From Sanderia malayensis (taxonomy: Eukaryota; Cnidaria; Scyphozoa; Semaeostomeae; Pelagiidae): a stretch of 64,000 nucleotides of DNA. The notes beneath the pieces are model-generated. The model made no database searches and was not told where the DNA came from. It saw only the letters and a program-made list of their open reading frames with translations. Both the position numbers and the translations under genes were made by a program. The stretch lies in assembly GCA_013076295.1 (NCBI GenBank), contig RQOL01000718.1, positions 930,001-994,000 on the forward strand, read 5' to 3'. Positions 51,901 to 62,786 of the stretch are shown here, in pieces; the first letter of the stretch is position 1, and every line of letters begins with the position of its first letter.

Positions 51901-54900
51901 ATGACGTAAATGATAACGAGACATTGTCTGTAACAAGCATAAACAGGCAGCTATCAGACAACAGTGCTTTGAAACAAAACCAGACTGAGTCTTTATCGGA
52001 GACCATCTTGACTTCAGGCACGCTTTCAGCGAGCTTACCTGCTCTTGATGCCAACTTCATGAGAAATCCATTTCAGTTGAGCGGGCCGAGAAAAAGACAC
52101 GGTGCTATGGGCCATCGGCCAATGAGCCAAGTTGTGACGTCAGGTGAACGGCCAAACTTGCTGCAGAAACTTCAGAAGCTTCGAACAATCATGTCGAAAT
52201 CGCTGACCAAACTCAATGCCATGGGAGAGGATGATTCAGAGATATTCACTCGAGTCGACGAACAGAGAGGAAAAGAGGAGACGTTTGTGCGCAGGCGTGC
52301 TACAAGTACTGGTAATTCTGAGGATATTGCGGAGGAGCCGGTCGATTTTGGCTTGAAGAGTTTTGCAGGTCTCTCAAAGCGACTCGAGGCAACGCAAAAT
52401 TTGACTGCTGGTAACACTGATAAAAGCCTTGGAAATTTATCTGTTGCAGAGAATAAATCTGGAACGAATTCATCTGCAAAGTTCACGGATCCTGTGAAGG
52501 ATATCGAAACCACTCAGGGTGTTACTCGTGACAGCGTGGTAGGTAGCATGGAGGAACCAACCACTAACAAGGCATACGAAACTTTTGACATAACATTCGA
52601 GAGGGATTCATCGCTTGGTCTTTCCGATGATTATTACAAGAAAGCGAGAGCACTGGCGTCTCTAAAGCTCAGAGAATCACCTCGCAGGGAGAGTGAAACA
52701 AGCGCTCAGTTAAATCCGCGTGAGAGATTTGATGCAGTACTTGCAGGAGACGGCGATAAGCGAAAGGCGAAAAGATCAACCTATGTTATCGCTCATGATG
52801 ATGCTAATGTGACTTATTCCGCTCAGGGTGATAGGCAACAAGTGACGAGTTTTTCAGGCGAGAATATGACGACAAAGTCGGTCGATGCTTTGGACACGAC
52901 GATTAATGACGCAAGTTATGTTGTCCGCCAAAGAGATTCATTGGTTAGTAATGGAAGAAGCGATAGAAAAGATCAAGGGAAAAGATCGACTTATGTTATT
53001 TGTGCAGCCGGGAGTGAACCGAGCAAGGGTTCTGGTGATGGCAAAGCGGATTCCCCAATAATACCAGGGAATCACCCTGTTACGTCGGAGGTACCCAGAC
53101 CTCGTACAAGAGTTGGTGAAGATGCAGTCAATTCAAGCCAAATGCAGCGCTCGACTTATGTGATAAGCAGGGTGGATGATGTCACTGCTGTTCCGCCAAC
53201 CAGAGGTCACCATTCATCGACTAAACATCACGAACATGCAAGAGTGAATGACAATGGAAACAATAGGAAATCCCAGCCACAGCATCGTAGTCCACTTACT
53301 GATATTACGAAGGCGTCTCGTAAGGAGACAAAGTCCCGTGTGCACGCTAGTGCCAAGCACGCTCGTACTTTACGTCACGAACGCAAAGGTTAGGAGGGTG
53401 TAACATGCTCTGTATTGTCATTAGGGCTTGAAGTTGACGATACATGGTTAATGATATTATGTTGGTTTTTATGGGCAATGTATAACATAACAATGTTGTA
53501 ATTGTTGCTTCTTTGTATTGTGTTTGCGGTAAGAATCCCCCATATAGGAACCCTTTACAGGAACTTTGATGAGTTTTTTCTGAAAACAATAGAAGAAGCA
53601 ATAGCCTGTTGTGTTTAAACGATAGCTTTGATGCAAAATGTGCAGGTTGTTGTATGTTGATTTTTACTGTGTTGCTAGCAATTACTTTGTTTATTTCAGA
53701 CGAAAGTGCCGGAAGAAGCCCGAGAGAGCCGCTTGCGCCTCGATTGGCCATTTTGAAGATGCAGTTGGAAGAGAGGAGACGTCATATTGAAGAAGAAAAG
53801 AAGAGGATGGTCGAACAATGGAATGAAGAGCGTGCGAGAGTTGGGCAGCAGGCATTCTGGTTTGCCGTTGGTAATAAAGATTCAAAAACAGAAGGTGGCG
53901 AGCAAGATTCAAATGCTAAGGTATGTCCATTGTTTTAAGACACTACCTCTTCGTATCCAGTGTTAGCAGTTACTAAATTAACATTTCTATGAGATGGGTC
54001 TCAGGGCGCGAGGGGTATGTTTCAAAGTGAATGTTTGTTGTATCTGTATCTATTCACTGTCTTCTGTTAGGAAAGCGGTGCTGATTCTACCAAGAAGCCA
54101 GGGCTAATGTTCTTTCCTTTCTCCGATGACAATGACCCAAAAACTCTTCACAAGAAATCGCCGCCCACTCGACCAGAATCTCCCCCAAACGAGTGCTCCA
54201 CCCCGGTAACGCGTGCTGCTCCGCGATCAAAGCAAGAACGATTCCCGTCACACGAAGGCAACTACACGGTTCACGATAACCGAATCGACTCCCAGGACAG
54301 CAATTACACGGTCAACTTTAACCGCATTGGTTCACAGACAATCCTCGAATCGAGCACCGTGAACGAACAAGGTATTACGTACGTTGTAGAGAGGCATGAG
54401 GATGGATCGATTGTCACTGTGGACGATAAGGGAGACCAGGTTTTTTATGAAGATTACGCCAGTATTCCTACGTTTGTGAAGCGTGCTTTAACATGCGGTA
54501 GTAGCGATGCTTTGGCGTCCGGAAAACACCAGTCTCCAAGAAGAAACGATTCCCGTAAACAGGCCCGACCGGAGAATCCCGCACGCCAACAAGCTGAGGA
54601 CACTGAGCATCATGAAAATCTGGTTCACCAACCGGGTAGGCATTCGCACCGAACCGCTTGGAACGACCCGGTCAAGCTTAGTACCAGAGATTTTCCTCCG
54701 TCTGTTATTAAAGGTATGGAGAGTGCGGATGTCAAGAGCGAATCTCTTGTTCCGGAGTCGGAAACTCATTTTTACTACGAAGAATCTCTGGGAAATGTGT
54801 ACCGGAGGTCAAGTGATGAAGGACTTGCCGATCACTTATTACACGACCGGAGAGCGATGAAACTCGTGTCCGAAGAGCTGCAGAGTGAACCGGCTGCTCG

Positions 54901-57900
54901 AGAAATTGGAGGTGATAGAGGACTACGATATCCAGCAGATCAAGCATTGTCCCCTGATTCGTGGGATGATGCTTCGGAAAGACGGGGTGCACCCATCCAC
55001 CAAACACCAGATCAATTGACTGAAGTTGGATTGTCGAAAGATCAAGCTACTCCAAGAACAGGAGAAGATCACAGTAGGCATAAATTCAAGGAGCCCCAAG
55101 ATGGGCATGATGAATATGCAATTGCTGCTGATGTTAGTCATGTTGAAGAAACTACACCGAGAAAGATCTCGCCAAGAGATGATGCCATGCGTAATACTGG
55201 AGTGGAAATTGAAAGCCCTGCCGTGAGTAAATTTGTTTTTAGTTAGATCTTTGCTTGCCGGTATACCATGTCTCCAAGCCTGCTTAGCATCGATTTGGTT
55301 GCAGTTTGTATGGAGATGTGATGTGGTTTGCTTTGCAGGAACTGACACCAGATCAATTGAAGAAGCGCGAGAGGTTCTTGCAAAACCGAGTGAAACGTCA
55401 ACAAGAAGAGAAAGCAAAGAAAGAGGCCGAACTCGAGAAGAGGAAAAGGTTAGTTTAGTGTATTATTGTTTCATTCTGTTTGCACCTTTCTTCATCAGAA
55501 ATATATCTATTTGATAATGGAATGTCTTTTTGCATCTGGCATTGCTCTCTTTGTTTAGAATGTTTCTTCTTGCATTTAGAATGCATCTCTTTCCTTCTGA
55601 AGTACCGTATTTCCTCGATTAAACGCCTCCCCTTGATTAAAAGCCCCCTCGAAGAAACGCCCCCTTATGCTACCAACTTTTGAAATAAACGCCCATTCGA
55701 TTAAGCGCCCCCCACACAATTTTTCTTAAGTTGGTGTAATGTATTGTTGCTCGATAAAGGCAAGGCACAACTAAACCATTTTCTCTTTTTTTGGACCCAA
55801 TGACAGAGGCTGTGATCTTGTAGTTTCTAATAAACGCCCCCTTCAAATAATGGCCCCCTCGATTAGGCGCCCCGCCCCAAAAGTGCCGAGATTAGTAAAC
55901 GTAAAGCGTAACGTAAAACGTAAATTAGTAAAGCGTTTAATCGAGGAAATACAGTATGTTATTTTACATGTACAGTACCCTTTGAGAATTTGCCTCGACA
56001 CATCTTTCTAGCTCTCTACGCTTCTTTACCTATGCAGTAAGTCTCCAGTTCTCGCTGTCTCTTTACAGCTGTGAATTTTTTCCGAGTGACTGTATTTTGA
56101 GAGATGACGATTTGTGATTGTATCGAACAGGAAAGAAGAAAAGATGCGCGAGAGGAAGGCTGCATCGGAAAAGAAGGAACGCGAAGATCAACGGAAAAGA
56201 AAGCTCAAAGAAGAAGAGGAAGCAAGAAGAAGGCATGAGGAAGGAGCGAGAAGAAGACACGAAGAAGAAACAAGAAGAAGAAGACATGGGGAGGACGAAG
56301 AAGAACAAAGAAGACAAGGTGGTGAACAGCCGTGGAGGCTCGGAAGAAATTACCCTACCGGAGAGGATGAAAGGTACTTAGAATTCCTCTTAGAGTAGAA
56401 GCAAGAAAGTAGACTTAGCACTTTGCTACTCCGAGTTTCATGCTTGCGCATTCATCAGACAGACTATACTTACTTGCAATGTACTTCTGTACATCGAGCA
56501 CTGTGATGTCAGTGGAGACAATACGCATCTATAGATAGAATTCCTCTTATATATTTGTGCTTTTTTGATTATCTAACCCTGCAATCACCTAGCTAATTAC
56601 CCCAACTGCTATCAGGGAATGGCTGTAAAGACCAATAGCTGCATGTAGCCAGTTATTTATTGGTCGCGAATGGGTCAATGTAATTTGAATTTTGTTCCTT
56701 TTCACGGCAGGCCCGCACAGCATCACAAGACGCCTCGAAGTCATTTCTCTGGAAATAACAATGGTAGTCATGGAAATATTCGGCAAGCCACAAACGAGGC
56801 TTTCAATCAGGCATCTCCTACGCAGTGGACGTTAACAGAATACAGAGGTTTGTTGTTAATAGTGCTGCCAAGTGTCTTGTATGCAAAGGTCACGTTTACA
56901 TTACATATATGTATATGTATTTGTATTCTGGATGATATGTGCACGTCCTCCGTGCCTGAAACTGGTTTATATTGAGTTTATCTGAGGAGTATTCTCAGAA
57001 TCCGGGGGGGGGAGGGTGTAGTAATAGGTTCTACACGTATTGTAATAGGTTTTGCAAGTACAATTTTAGTATTGTAGCCTATTTGTATTTTGCGTTGTAG
57101 GTCCTCCTGTTTACGTGAAACCAAGTGGAAAATCGAATCGGCAGATCATGTTCAATGCCATCACTCATTGCTGCCTTTCTGGAGAGGTGAATAAAGAAGC
57201 GAAAGAGAAATCTTTGCAGGTATTTCCTTTGCATTGCCATTTTGCATTGCTCTATCAGTAGCGTCTTTTGTTAACAATACAACCACGTTTATTTGAGCTT
57301 GAACTAAACTATCTTAGTTTGTATTGAATATTATGTTCTTATGCCCTGTTTTTTCAGGTTCTATCACAATCAAACGCCACTCATTTTTTTGCTCTGTTCC
57401 GAGAGGGTCTGAAATTTAGGGGTTTATATTCCTATCCACATGAAGAAGACGAGGTTAGCCTTGATCATTGTTTTGTTTTGAATAAATATTTCTCTTTTGT
57501 ACTTCTGGTGTACCTTTTCTACTTCTTGTGTACCGAATTTGTAACCTGGCTCTCTTGTAGCCCCGGAGTACTTAACTCGTAACCCAATTATCTGATAACA
57601 TTGAAATATGTCAGCCTCTTTTGTTTGGCTTTATACCTATGTCTTATTTATGAATTGTTTTCCAGGCTCACAAGATCTACGGTGTTGGCCCTAAAATCAT
57701 TTCAAACCAAATGGTAGAGAAGCTGTTCAAGTGAGTAAAATGTTGCATCTTATACAGTTGACATCCGCTTACTCGAATACCCGCTAACTCGAACATTCCC
57801 TTGCTCGAACAAATTTCGATTTCCCTCCAGAGTTCAAGTAAGCGGATATCAACTGTACTTCATTCTGTGGGCATTGGCCGAGATATTTCAAAACATCATT

Positions 57901-58240
57901 TTAACGTCTTAGCAATAAGCTGTTTAATGCTCAGAAGATATTTGAGGGATAACGTTGACAATTGTGTCTCTTTATACTTTCCTTTTGTTACTCAGTTTTA
58001 AGTTAAATTTTTATCGATTTTGATAGGTACAGCTCGGGTGGGAAGTCCTTTTCTCAAATCCCAGCCAAGTCTTTGTCGATTCAAGTTGATGGAATAATGA
58101 TAAAGAAGGGATGCTGGCAGTCTTCGAAGGCCACTTCTCTTCCGTCGAAAACAGATTCGAATTTGAAGAAAGGTCAGACGTCGTATTCGTCGAGATCAGA
58201 AATGCTGAAGAAAGGTTCGCCAAAGGCAGCGAGAAGATAG
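36932..58240 (+). CDS. CAMSAP: CAMSAP/Patronin microtubule minus-end protein, giant form
   Basis: Binds and protects microtubule minus ends. Twenty-three exons: 36932-36988, 37057-37110, 37603-37710, 37872-38084, 38318-38403, 39104-39414, 39707-39978, 40130-40538, 40856-41027, 41626-41762, 42267-43795, 43939-44163, 44877-44967, 45805-53388, 53700-53920, 54071-55222, 55339-55448, 56131-56373, 56711-56847, 57101-57219, 57358-57453, 57666-57730, 58027-58240; 13605 nt, 4534 aa, phases agree. The N-terminal CAMSAP calponin-homology region spans exons 3-7 (L-L-S-L-I-V-F-Y-C-P, I-K-L-S-G-K-L-N-D-E-E). Exon 15 has the coiled coil L-A-I-L-K-M-Q-L-E-E-R-R-R. Exons 17-18 are charged coils. Exons 20-23 form the CKK domain (F-N-A-I-T-H-C-C-L-S-G, F-F-A-L-F-R-E-G-L-K-F-R-G-L-Y, I-Y-G-V-G-P-K-I-I). 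Known animal CAMSAPs are about 1200-1700 aa; exon 14 supplies 2528 extra residues. The exon 14 acceptor is weak, so a separate transcript starting at ATG 45813 is possible. Confidence 0.93.
43625..53165 (+). repeat. Scattered R-P-G-T-Y-V-L / K-R-S-T-Y-V-I motif in CAMSAP
   Basis: Twelve copies of a basic-x-[GS]-T-[YF]-[VL] motif occur in CAMSAP exons 11 and 14: 43625 (K-R-S-T-F-L), 47496 (R-P-G-T-Y-V-I), 47571 (K-R-S-T-F-V-L), 47841, 48066 and 48285 (R-P-G-T-Y-V-L), 49779 (R-P-G-T-F-V-L), 50085 (R-P-G-T-F-V-I), 51357 (R-K-G-T-F-V-L), 52770, 52980 and 53145 (K-R or Q-R-S-T-Y-V-I). A variant R-R-S-E-Y-F-V-L is at 51210. Between the copies the protein is acidic and low in conservation. A second short motif, L-P-I-I-[DE], occurs in exons 11 and 14. 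Confidence 0.93.
45035..45106 (-). tRNA. trnD-GUC: tRNA-Asp (GUC)
   Basis: 72 nt on the minus strand. The acceptor stem TCCTCGG pairs with CCGGGGA (one wobble), with discriminator G. The anticodon arm is CCCGC-CTGTCAC-GCGGG with anticodon GTC, and the T arm contains GGTTCAATTCC, a canonical B box. No intron; CCA is not encoded, as expected in eukaryotes. It lies antisense inside the intron between CAMSAP exons 13 and 14. Confidence 0.97.
53534..53650. repeat. Dispersed repeat (relative at 15740-15880)
   Basis: CCCCCATATAGGAACC, AACAATAGAAGAAGCAATAG and CTTTGATGCAAAATGTGCAG follow the same order as at 15740-15880. It sits between CAMSAP exons 14 and 15. Confidence 0.5.
55603..55956. mobile_element. 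TACCGTA-type MITE, 354 bp
   Basis: TACCGTATTTCCTCGATTAA at the left is matched by TTTAATCGAGGAAATACAGTA at the right. The interior carries several GATTAAACGCCCC-type repeats. It lies in the CAMSAP intron between exons 17 and 18. Confidence 0.85.
57753..57857. mobile_element. Pogo/Tigger-like 105-bp MITE
   Basis: The left end TACAGTTGACATCCGCTTAC and the right end GTAAGCGGATATCAACTGTA are inverse with one mismatch. The interior repeats ACTCGAAC. TA at both edges fits a TA target duplication. It lies 22 bp after CAMSAP exon 22. Confidence 0.88.
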
Positions 58241-59247
58241 AAAAGCAGCAGTTTATTGAAGAAAAGCAGCGAAATCCAGAAATTGGCAAAAGGTTGAAGG
58301 TGTGACAAAAACAGACTATATGAAGATTGTTGAAGGTAACAATAGCAGACCATGTGAAGATGTTTGGGTGGCAGTCTTTCAAAGTAGCAACATAGCAAAA
58401 TAGTAAATTATAGATTGATCAAGTTGCAGAATCTGAAGTAGCAACCTATCAGCACACAAAGATCGCAATGCATCTCTCAAAAGTGATGTCTAATGCGTTA
58501 GACGGTATTCGTTGAGACATGTTATTGCTGCCAGTTATCATCGCATGGAATACGACTGCTATCAATATATCAGTTATTCCCAAGTAGAGTCTTGCCATCC
58601 ATTACTTTCAAACATTTTACAGCTAGCTCGTCACGCAGCTATTTTTGTTAGCAAACATTAACTGTCCAATTTCTCTTCCGTTGTTTTTATATGTTTTGCC
58701 CATTTTTGCGATGTTTTTGTAACTTAGGTCCCATTGTGTTTCCAGACCCAGGCCTCAGCAGAACATTTACAGCTTTAGTTTGTTGTTCTTAGATGATCTC
58801 TCCCCCCTTTGTGGTTAGACATTTTGGGTTTTACTACTTCCAAGGAAAATTTGCACATTGGTAGAATTTGTGCAGTAGAAATTTATTTATTTATCCTTTC
58901 CTTATATATATATTTTGTGAAGAGTTTCATTTATGATTAATGTACATTTTTTCTTTCCAACTAAAATATAACTGTACAGATACTGGACAATAGATTTGTT
59001 GTACTGTAACTATGTTAGAATTATGTTAGAATTGGCACAATAATAACACAATAATAAGGTGAAAAGTGCAAAACAAATCTTTTTTTAAATTCATACCCAA
59101 TATTGACACCAAAACATTGAGAAAAGAAAAAACAACTAATATAAGACGTTCGACCATGTCAATTCCAGAGAGTTAATAGATTATATAATTCTGCAATAAT
59201 AAAAGTGCTAATAAAAATCCAGAAGGTTTGCTATAATTGCTAGGTTT
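58241..59247. other. Convergent 3' flanks of CAMSAP and SDF2
   Basis: About 1 kb between the two stop codons. AATAAA occurs on the plus strand near 59197-59213. TTTATTTATTT near 58880 gives AATAAA on the minus strand, so the two 3' UTRs may overlap. No coding sequence seen. Confidence 0.6.
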
Positions 59248-60843
59248 TCATTTCTTCTTTCTTTCTGAGCTGACATAGATACCTTCCTGTAAGAAGACAA
59301 AAATATGACATAAGCAAAAGATAATTGGATTTCAAATCAAATATATATTTACTTTGATGGAATTTCTTACAGAAGCTAGCCAATAATTTGCAGTGTCATC
59401 AGCATAATGATATCCAACAATCTCACGTTGTCCAGAAATTGGTCTTCCAAATTGTTCACTTGTAGCATGAAGATAACTACGAAGAAAGACGACAAACCAT
59501 GGGGTCTTGATGCTCAATATCAACATAGCCATACTTGTCAACAACTCCAAACTAACTTCAACACCAACAGGGCAAACAAGCTTTAAAGATTATGGATTCC
59601 TGATGTTCAAAACTAAAACAGAATTCTTCATTACTTACTTTCCTGTATCCAAATGCTTGAATCTGATTTTCTCATCTCTTTTCCAGTATTTCCCTTTGCA
59701 AACCACCTCCCAGTTGTCACCTGGAGCAGAAATAAATAGAATTATTACACATTCACCAAACCAAAAACCTCTCCTGGTTGCTTTTGCTAATTCAAAATTG
59801 TCTTCATTGAAAGCAGCAGAAGTTTTGATAATATCCAATTTTATTGTCATTTGTTTGTTTTCAAAACAAAAACAAACTAAATTATATTACATATTACACA
59901 TATTGCTATAAAATATATTGCTATTTAGTTGTCACAAACAGAGCAGAAGTTCATTCCTAAAAATATATATTATTATATTATTATATTTTAAATAAGAATC
60001 AATACCTGTATCACCATCACCGTTTTCTCCAAAAGCACTAACTTCCTGGTTCCTTGACATTGGAGACTGAAACAAATGACTGTGCAGATTTCTTTTTGTT
60101 GCAAGATGTTGTAGCCTAATGTGATCTCCGCATTTTACAATTTCGCTAAAATATCAAAATATTCATACTTCAAGTAAATGTGCATGCTTCAAAGCAATAA
60201 AGATAACAACTAAAAGACCAATGAAATCAATTTCTCACTCAAGCAGTAAATAATAATACATTTGTAGTTTTGTGGAGTAAGCTTTAACTTATATTTATTT
60301 ACCCTCTTTCGCATTTATCTTTATGTTTTCCTCTGACAGTCCAATAACTATTGTGATCCTCTATCCCTTCTGTACCAGTTACTGACTGTTGTCCACTGCC
60401 AGATCCGTATTTAACATCGTGTGAATGAAGCCTTATGTTCTGTCTTGGATTTTTTAGTTTCATTGCTGAACCACAAGTTACATATTTGAAATCTGGGACA
60501 AAAAGAAAAACGAGTTTCCAGTGTATACTTACTACAATTTATGAGCAACCCCTATGGCTTCAATTTGGAATATATATTCTGCTACATTTATTCGATTAAG
60601 TTTGCATCCAAATAAAGTAAGGAAAAATTGCATAAAATATGTTTGATTGCTAAGTCAAACATTTACGTGTTTTCAACACAATGGCTATGGCCTAAGATAA
60701 TCTAAACCTCGCCCAAATAATAGTAAACTATTGCTATTAAAAATAAATATTTCAAATAGATACTTACTTTTTTTATAATCTGTTGCCTCTAAATTTGTAA
60801 TGGAGTAAATAACAAAGAAGATGAATGATAAATATTTAGTCAT
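59248..60843 (-). CDS. SDF2: SDF2, MIR-domain ER protein
   Basis: Luminal ER protein that assists DnaJ/BiP-dependent folding. Six exons (high to low): 60843-60768, 60492-60303, 60145-60006, 59720-59639, 59476-59371, 59286-59248; 633 nt, 210 aa, against 211 in human. A signal peptide at residues 1-20 (M-T-K-Y-L-S-F-I-F-F-V...) is followed by three MIR repeats. Landmarks: Y-V-T-C-G-S-A-M-K-L, R-L-H-S-H-D-V-K-Y-G-S-G-S-G-Q-Q-S-V-T-G, N-L-H-S-H-L-F, N-Q-E-V-S-A-F-G and F-G-R-P-I-S-G-Q. The protein ends S-S-E-R-K-K-K, with no H-D-E-L or K-D-E-L-type signal. ATG 60843 was preferred to upstream in-frame starts because a signal peptide follows it directly. Confidence 0.95.
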
Positions 60844-61090
60844 TTTGTTTCTGGAAATTCTTACACGTTTCTTTCGTTTGCATTCACAGCGACGCTTCGA
60901 ACAATTCAATTCAACAAGGAGACGAGAAGTCATTTCTGACTGTTGATAATAATAAATCATCAGCACGTGGGACAGGGCACACACAGCTTTCATCCATCAT
61001 CCTTGCTGCGAAACGGGATAGGAAGAAGTTCTCGTTGAAAAGTCCTAATTCTCTCATTCCTTGAAATTACTTACCAACAGAAGCAGAAAC
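60844..61090. promoter_or_regulatory. Shared divergent promoter of SDF2 and TEX264
   Basis: Only 247 bp separate the two start codons, which point away from each other. Both 5' UTRs must fit in or near this interval, so a bidirectional promoter is likely. I see no clear TATA box; motif-level calls would need transcript start data. Confidence 0.6.
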
Positions 61091-62786
61091 ATGACATTTG
61101 TTGCGTTAATAACCGTTGCCATCATGGTAATAATATTTATTTTCATCCTGAATTATTTGGGAGTGTTCCAGAAAATAAAAATCGAAGTCAAAAGGCCTCC
61201 GTTTGCAGCTTGCACCTTTCTGTACAAATTCTACAAAGGCCGATACAGCTCTGCTGGAACAGCCTTTCATGAGCTCGACAAAGTCAAAGGCAACAAGAGA
61301 TTCAGTTGTGTTGGAATATACTTTGACGATCCTGACCAGGTAAGTGTGAAGAAGTAGGTTGGGTAGCCCACTCACGCCCCTTTTTTCGAACACCATTTTT
61401 GCAGCAGACATTTTTTAAGTTGTGTTCCTTTCTGAACATGTTTTCTGCTCTTTTTTATTACTGTAACTATTACGCGAGCAGGACCCTAATGATAACAATA
61501 TTTGTAAATATTGATAGGCTATCCTGTTGAAATATTCGTAAATTATTATTATTATTATTATTATTATGATAACAGTAATAATATAGGAACTTAAACTTAA
61601 AGTTTTACAAGATTATATTTTTTGCAAGGTTGCAGCTGATGAAACCTGCTACGCAGTCGGAGTGTTCATTGAGAAGGAGAAAACAAGTCAGAGTGAAGCT
61701 GAAGAAATCACTGAAACCATGAGAGGAGTTGGATACAAGTCCGTTGAACTGCCAGCTGTCTCTAAAGCCGTTTGCACAACATTTCCATTCAAAATCGGAC
61801 TGTCAATTGTGATTGCTGTTGCAAAGGTTTACCCAGCGTTAAGGAAATATGTTCAGGTTAGTTTCAAAGTAATCTTGAGTTTTCTTTGATTTTGAATCAA
61901 CATGAACTAAAGAAGTTGAATTCATTGGCTTATATTCATGGTACATTAAAAACCTGCACATAAGATCTTGTGAGTTTTGCTTCTAGCTTATTGTTAAAGC
62001 AATGGACTATTGTTATTCTATTGTTTTGAGCAAGAATAACATCTTGGAGGTTCTTAACCCATTGTTTCTTATGTGTGTGCATATGTACTAGACTTAGTTT
62101 TGAGGAAGCAAGCTCCATGTAAGTTGAGATGTGCTGCCAAGCTTGTGTTAAATATTTTGAAGGAAAATGGGTGCTATCATTTGTATGATATGAACAAATC
62201 ACAAAGGAAGACCTGAATGTCTTGTTTACATCATTATTTTTTGTAACATTTGTTAATAGTTAGGCAACTTGCCAAGGTCAGTGCAAAAGCCTGTATTTTT
62301 GCAAAGTTTCTTTGAAAAACAATGGAAGTAATATGCACACTTTTTAATCATCAATTCACTTCACAAGTATAGACAGTTGAACCTAAGTCAATTTAATACC
62401 ATTTATGCTATATTCCTATAGAACTTGAACAGGTTTTTCCCTTTATCTCGAGTCCCCTTCTGTACTTAACTCAAATCCACCATTATCTTTTAATGGAAAA
62501 ATTTTCATTCTCTATCATAGTTGTTTGTTAGTGCTGTTTTTTCATTTATTTGATTGTTCCTAACTTCTCACACATGTCCTTTCTCTTTCTCCCCTATCTT
62601 TTCGTCATTTTTGATGCATTCACTGTCATATTTCAGGAGAACAAGATCTCCCCACACCCTTATCTGGAGTACTACAAGGACAGCAAGATTTATTTCACAG
62701 CACCCCTCGAGGAATGCGAGAAATTTTACGTTCCCGAATACGAATTGGTGAAAAAGGAAGACGAACAAATGAAAAAGGAGGATTAA
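61091..62786 (+). CDS. TEX264: TEX264-like ER-phagy receptor, short form
   Basis: ER membrane protein that recruits ATG8-family proteins for ER-phagy. Three exons, 61091-61339, 61629-61856 and 62637-62786, all phase 0; 208 aa. Residues 2-25 form the membrane anchor (F-V-A-L-I-T-V-A-I-M-V-I-I-F...). Residues 26 to about 190 form the GyrI-like domain: Y-K-G-R-Y-S-S-A-G-T-A-F, then G-V-F-I-E, T-F-P-F and H-P-Y-L-E-Y-Y. The tail after the domain is very short and ends K-K-E-D-E-Q-M-K-K-E-D. Human TEX264 is about 313 aa, with the LC3-interacting region in a long disordered tail. Here the only LIR-like core near the C terminus is Y-E-L-V, flanked by acidic residues. Confidence 0.9.
61541..61566. 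repeat. (ATT)n microsatellite in TEX264 intron 1
   Basis: About eight ATT units between TEX264 exons 1 and 2. Confidence 0.9.

Noticed and set aside
60844..60993. N-terminal extension of SDF2 to 60993
   Set aside because: The extension is Lys/Arg/Cys-rich and would bury the signal peptide; starting at 60843 places the signal peptide at the N terminus and gives the usual family length.
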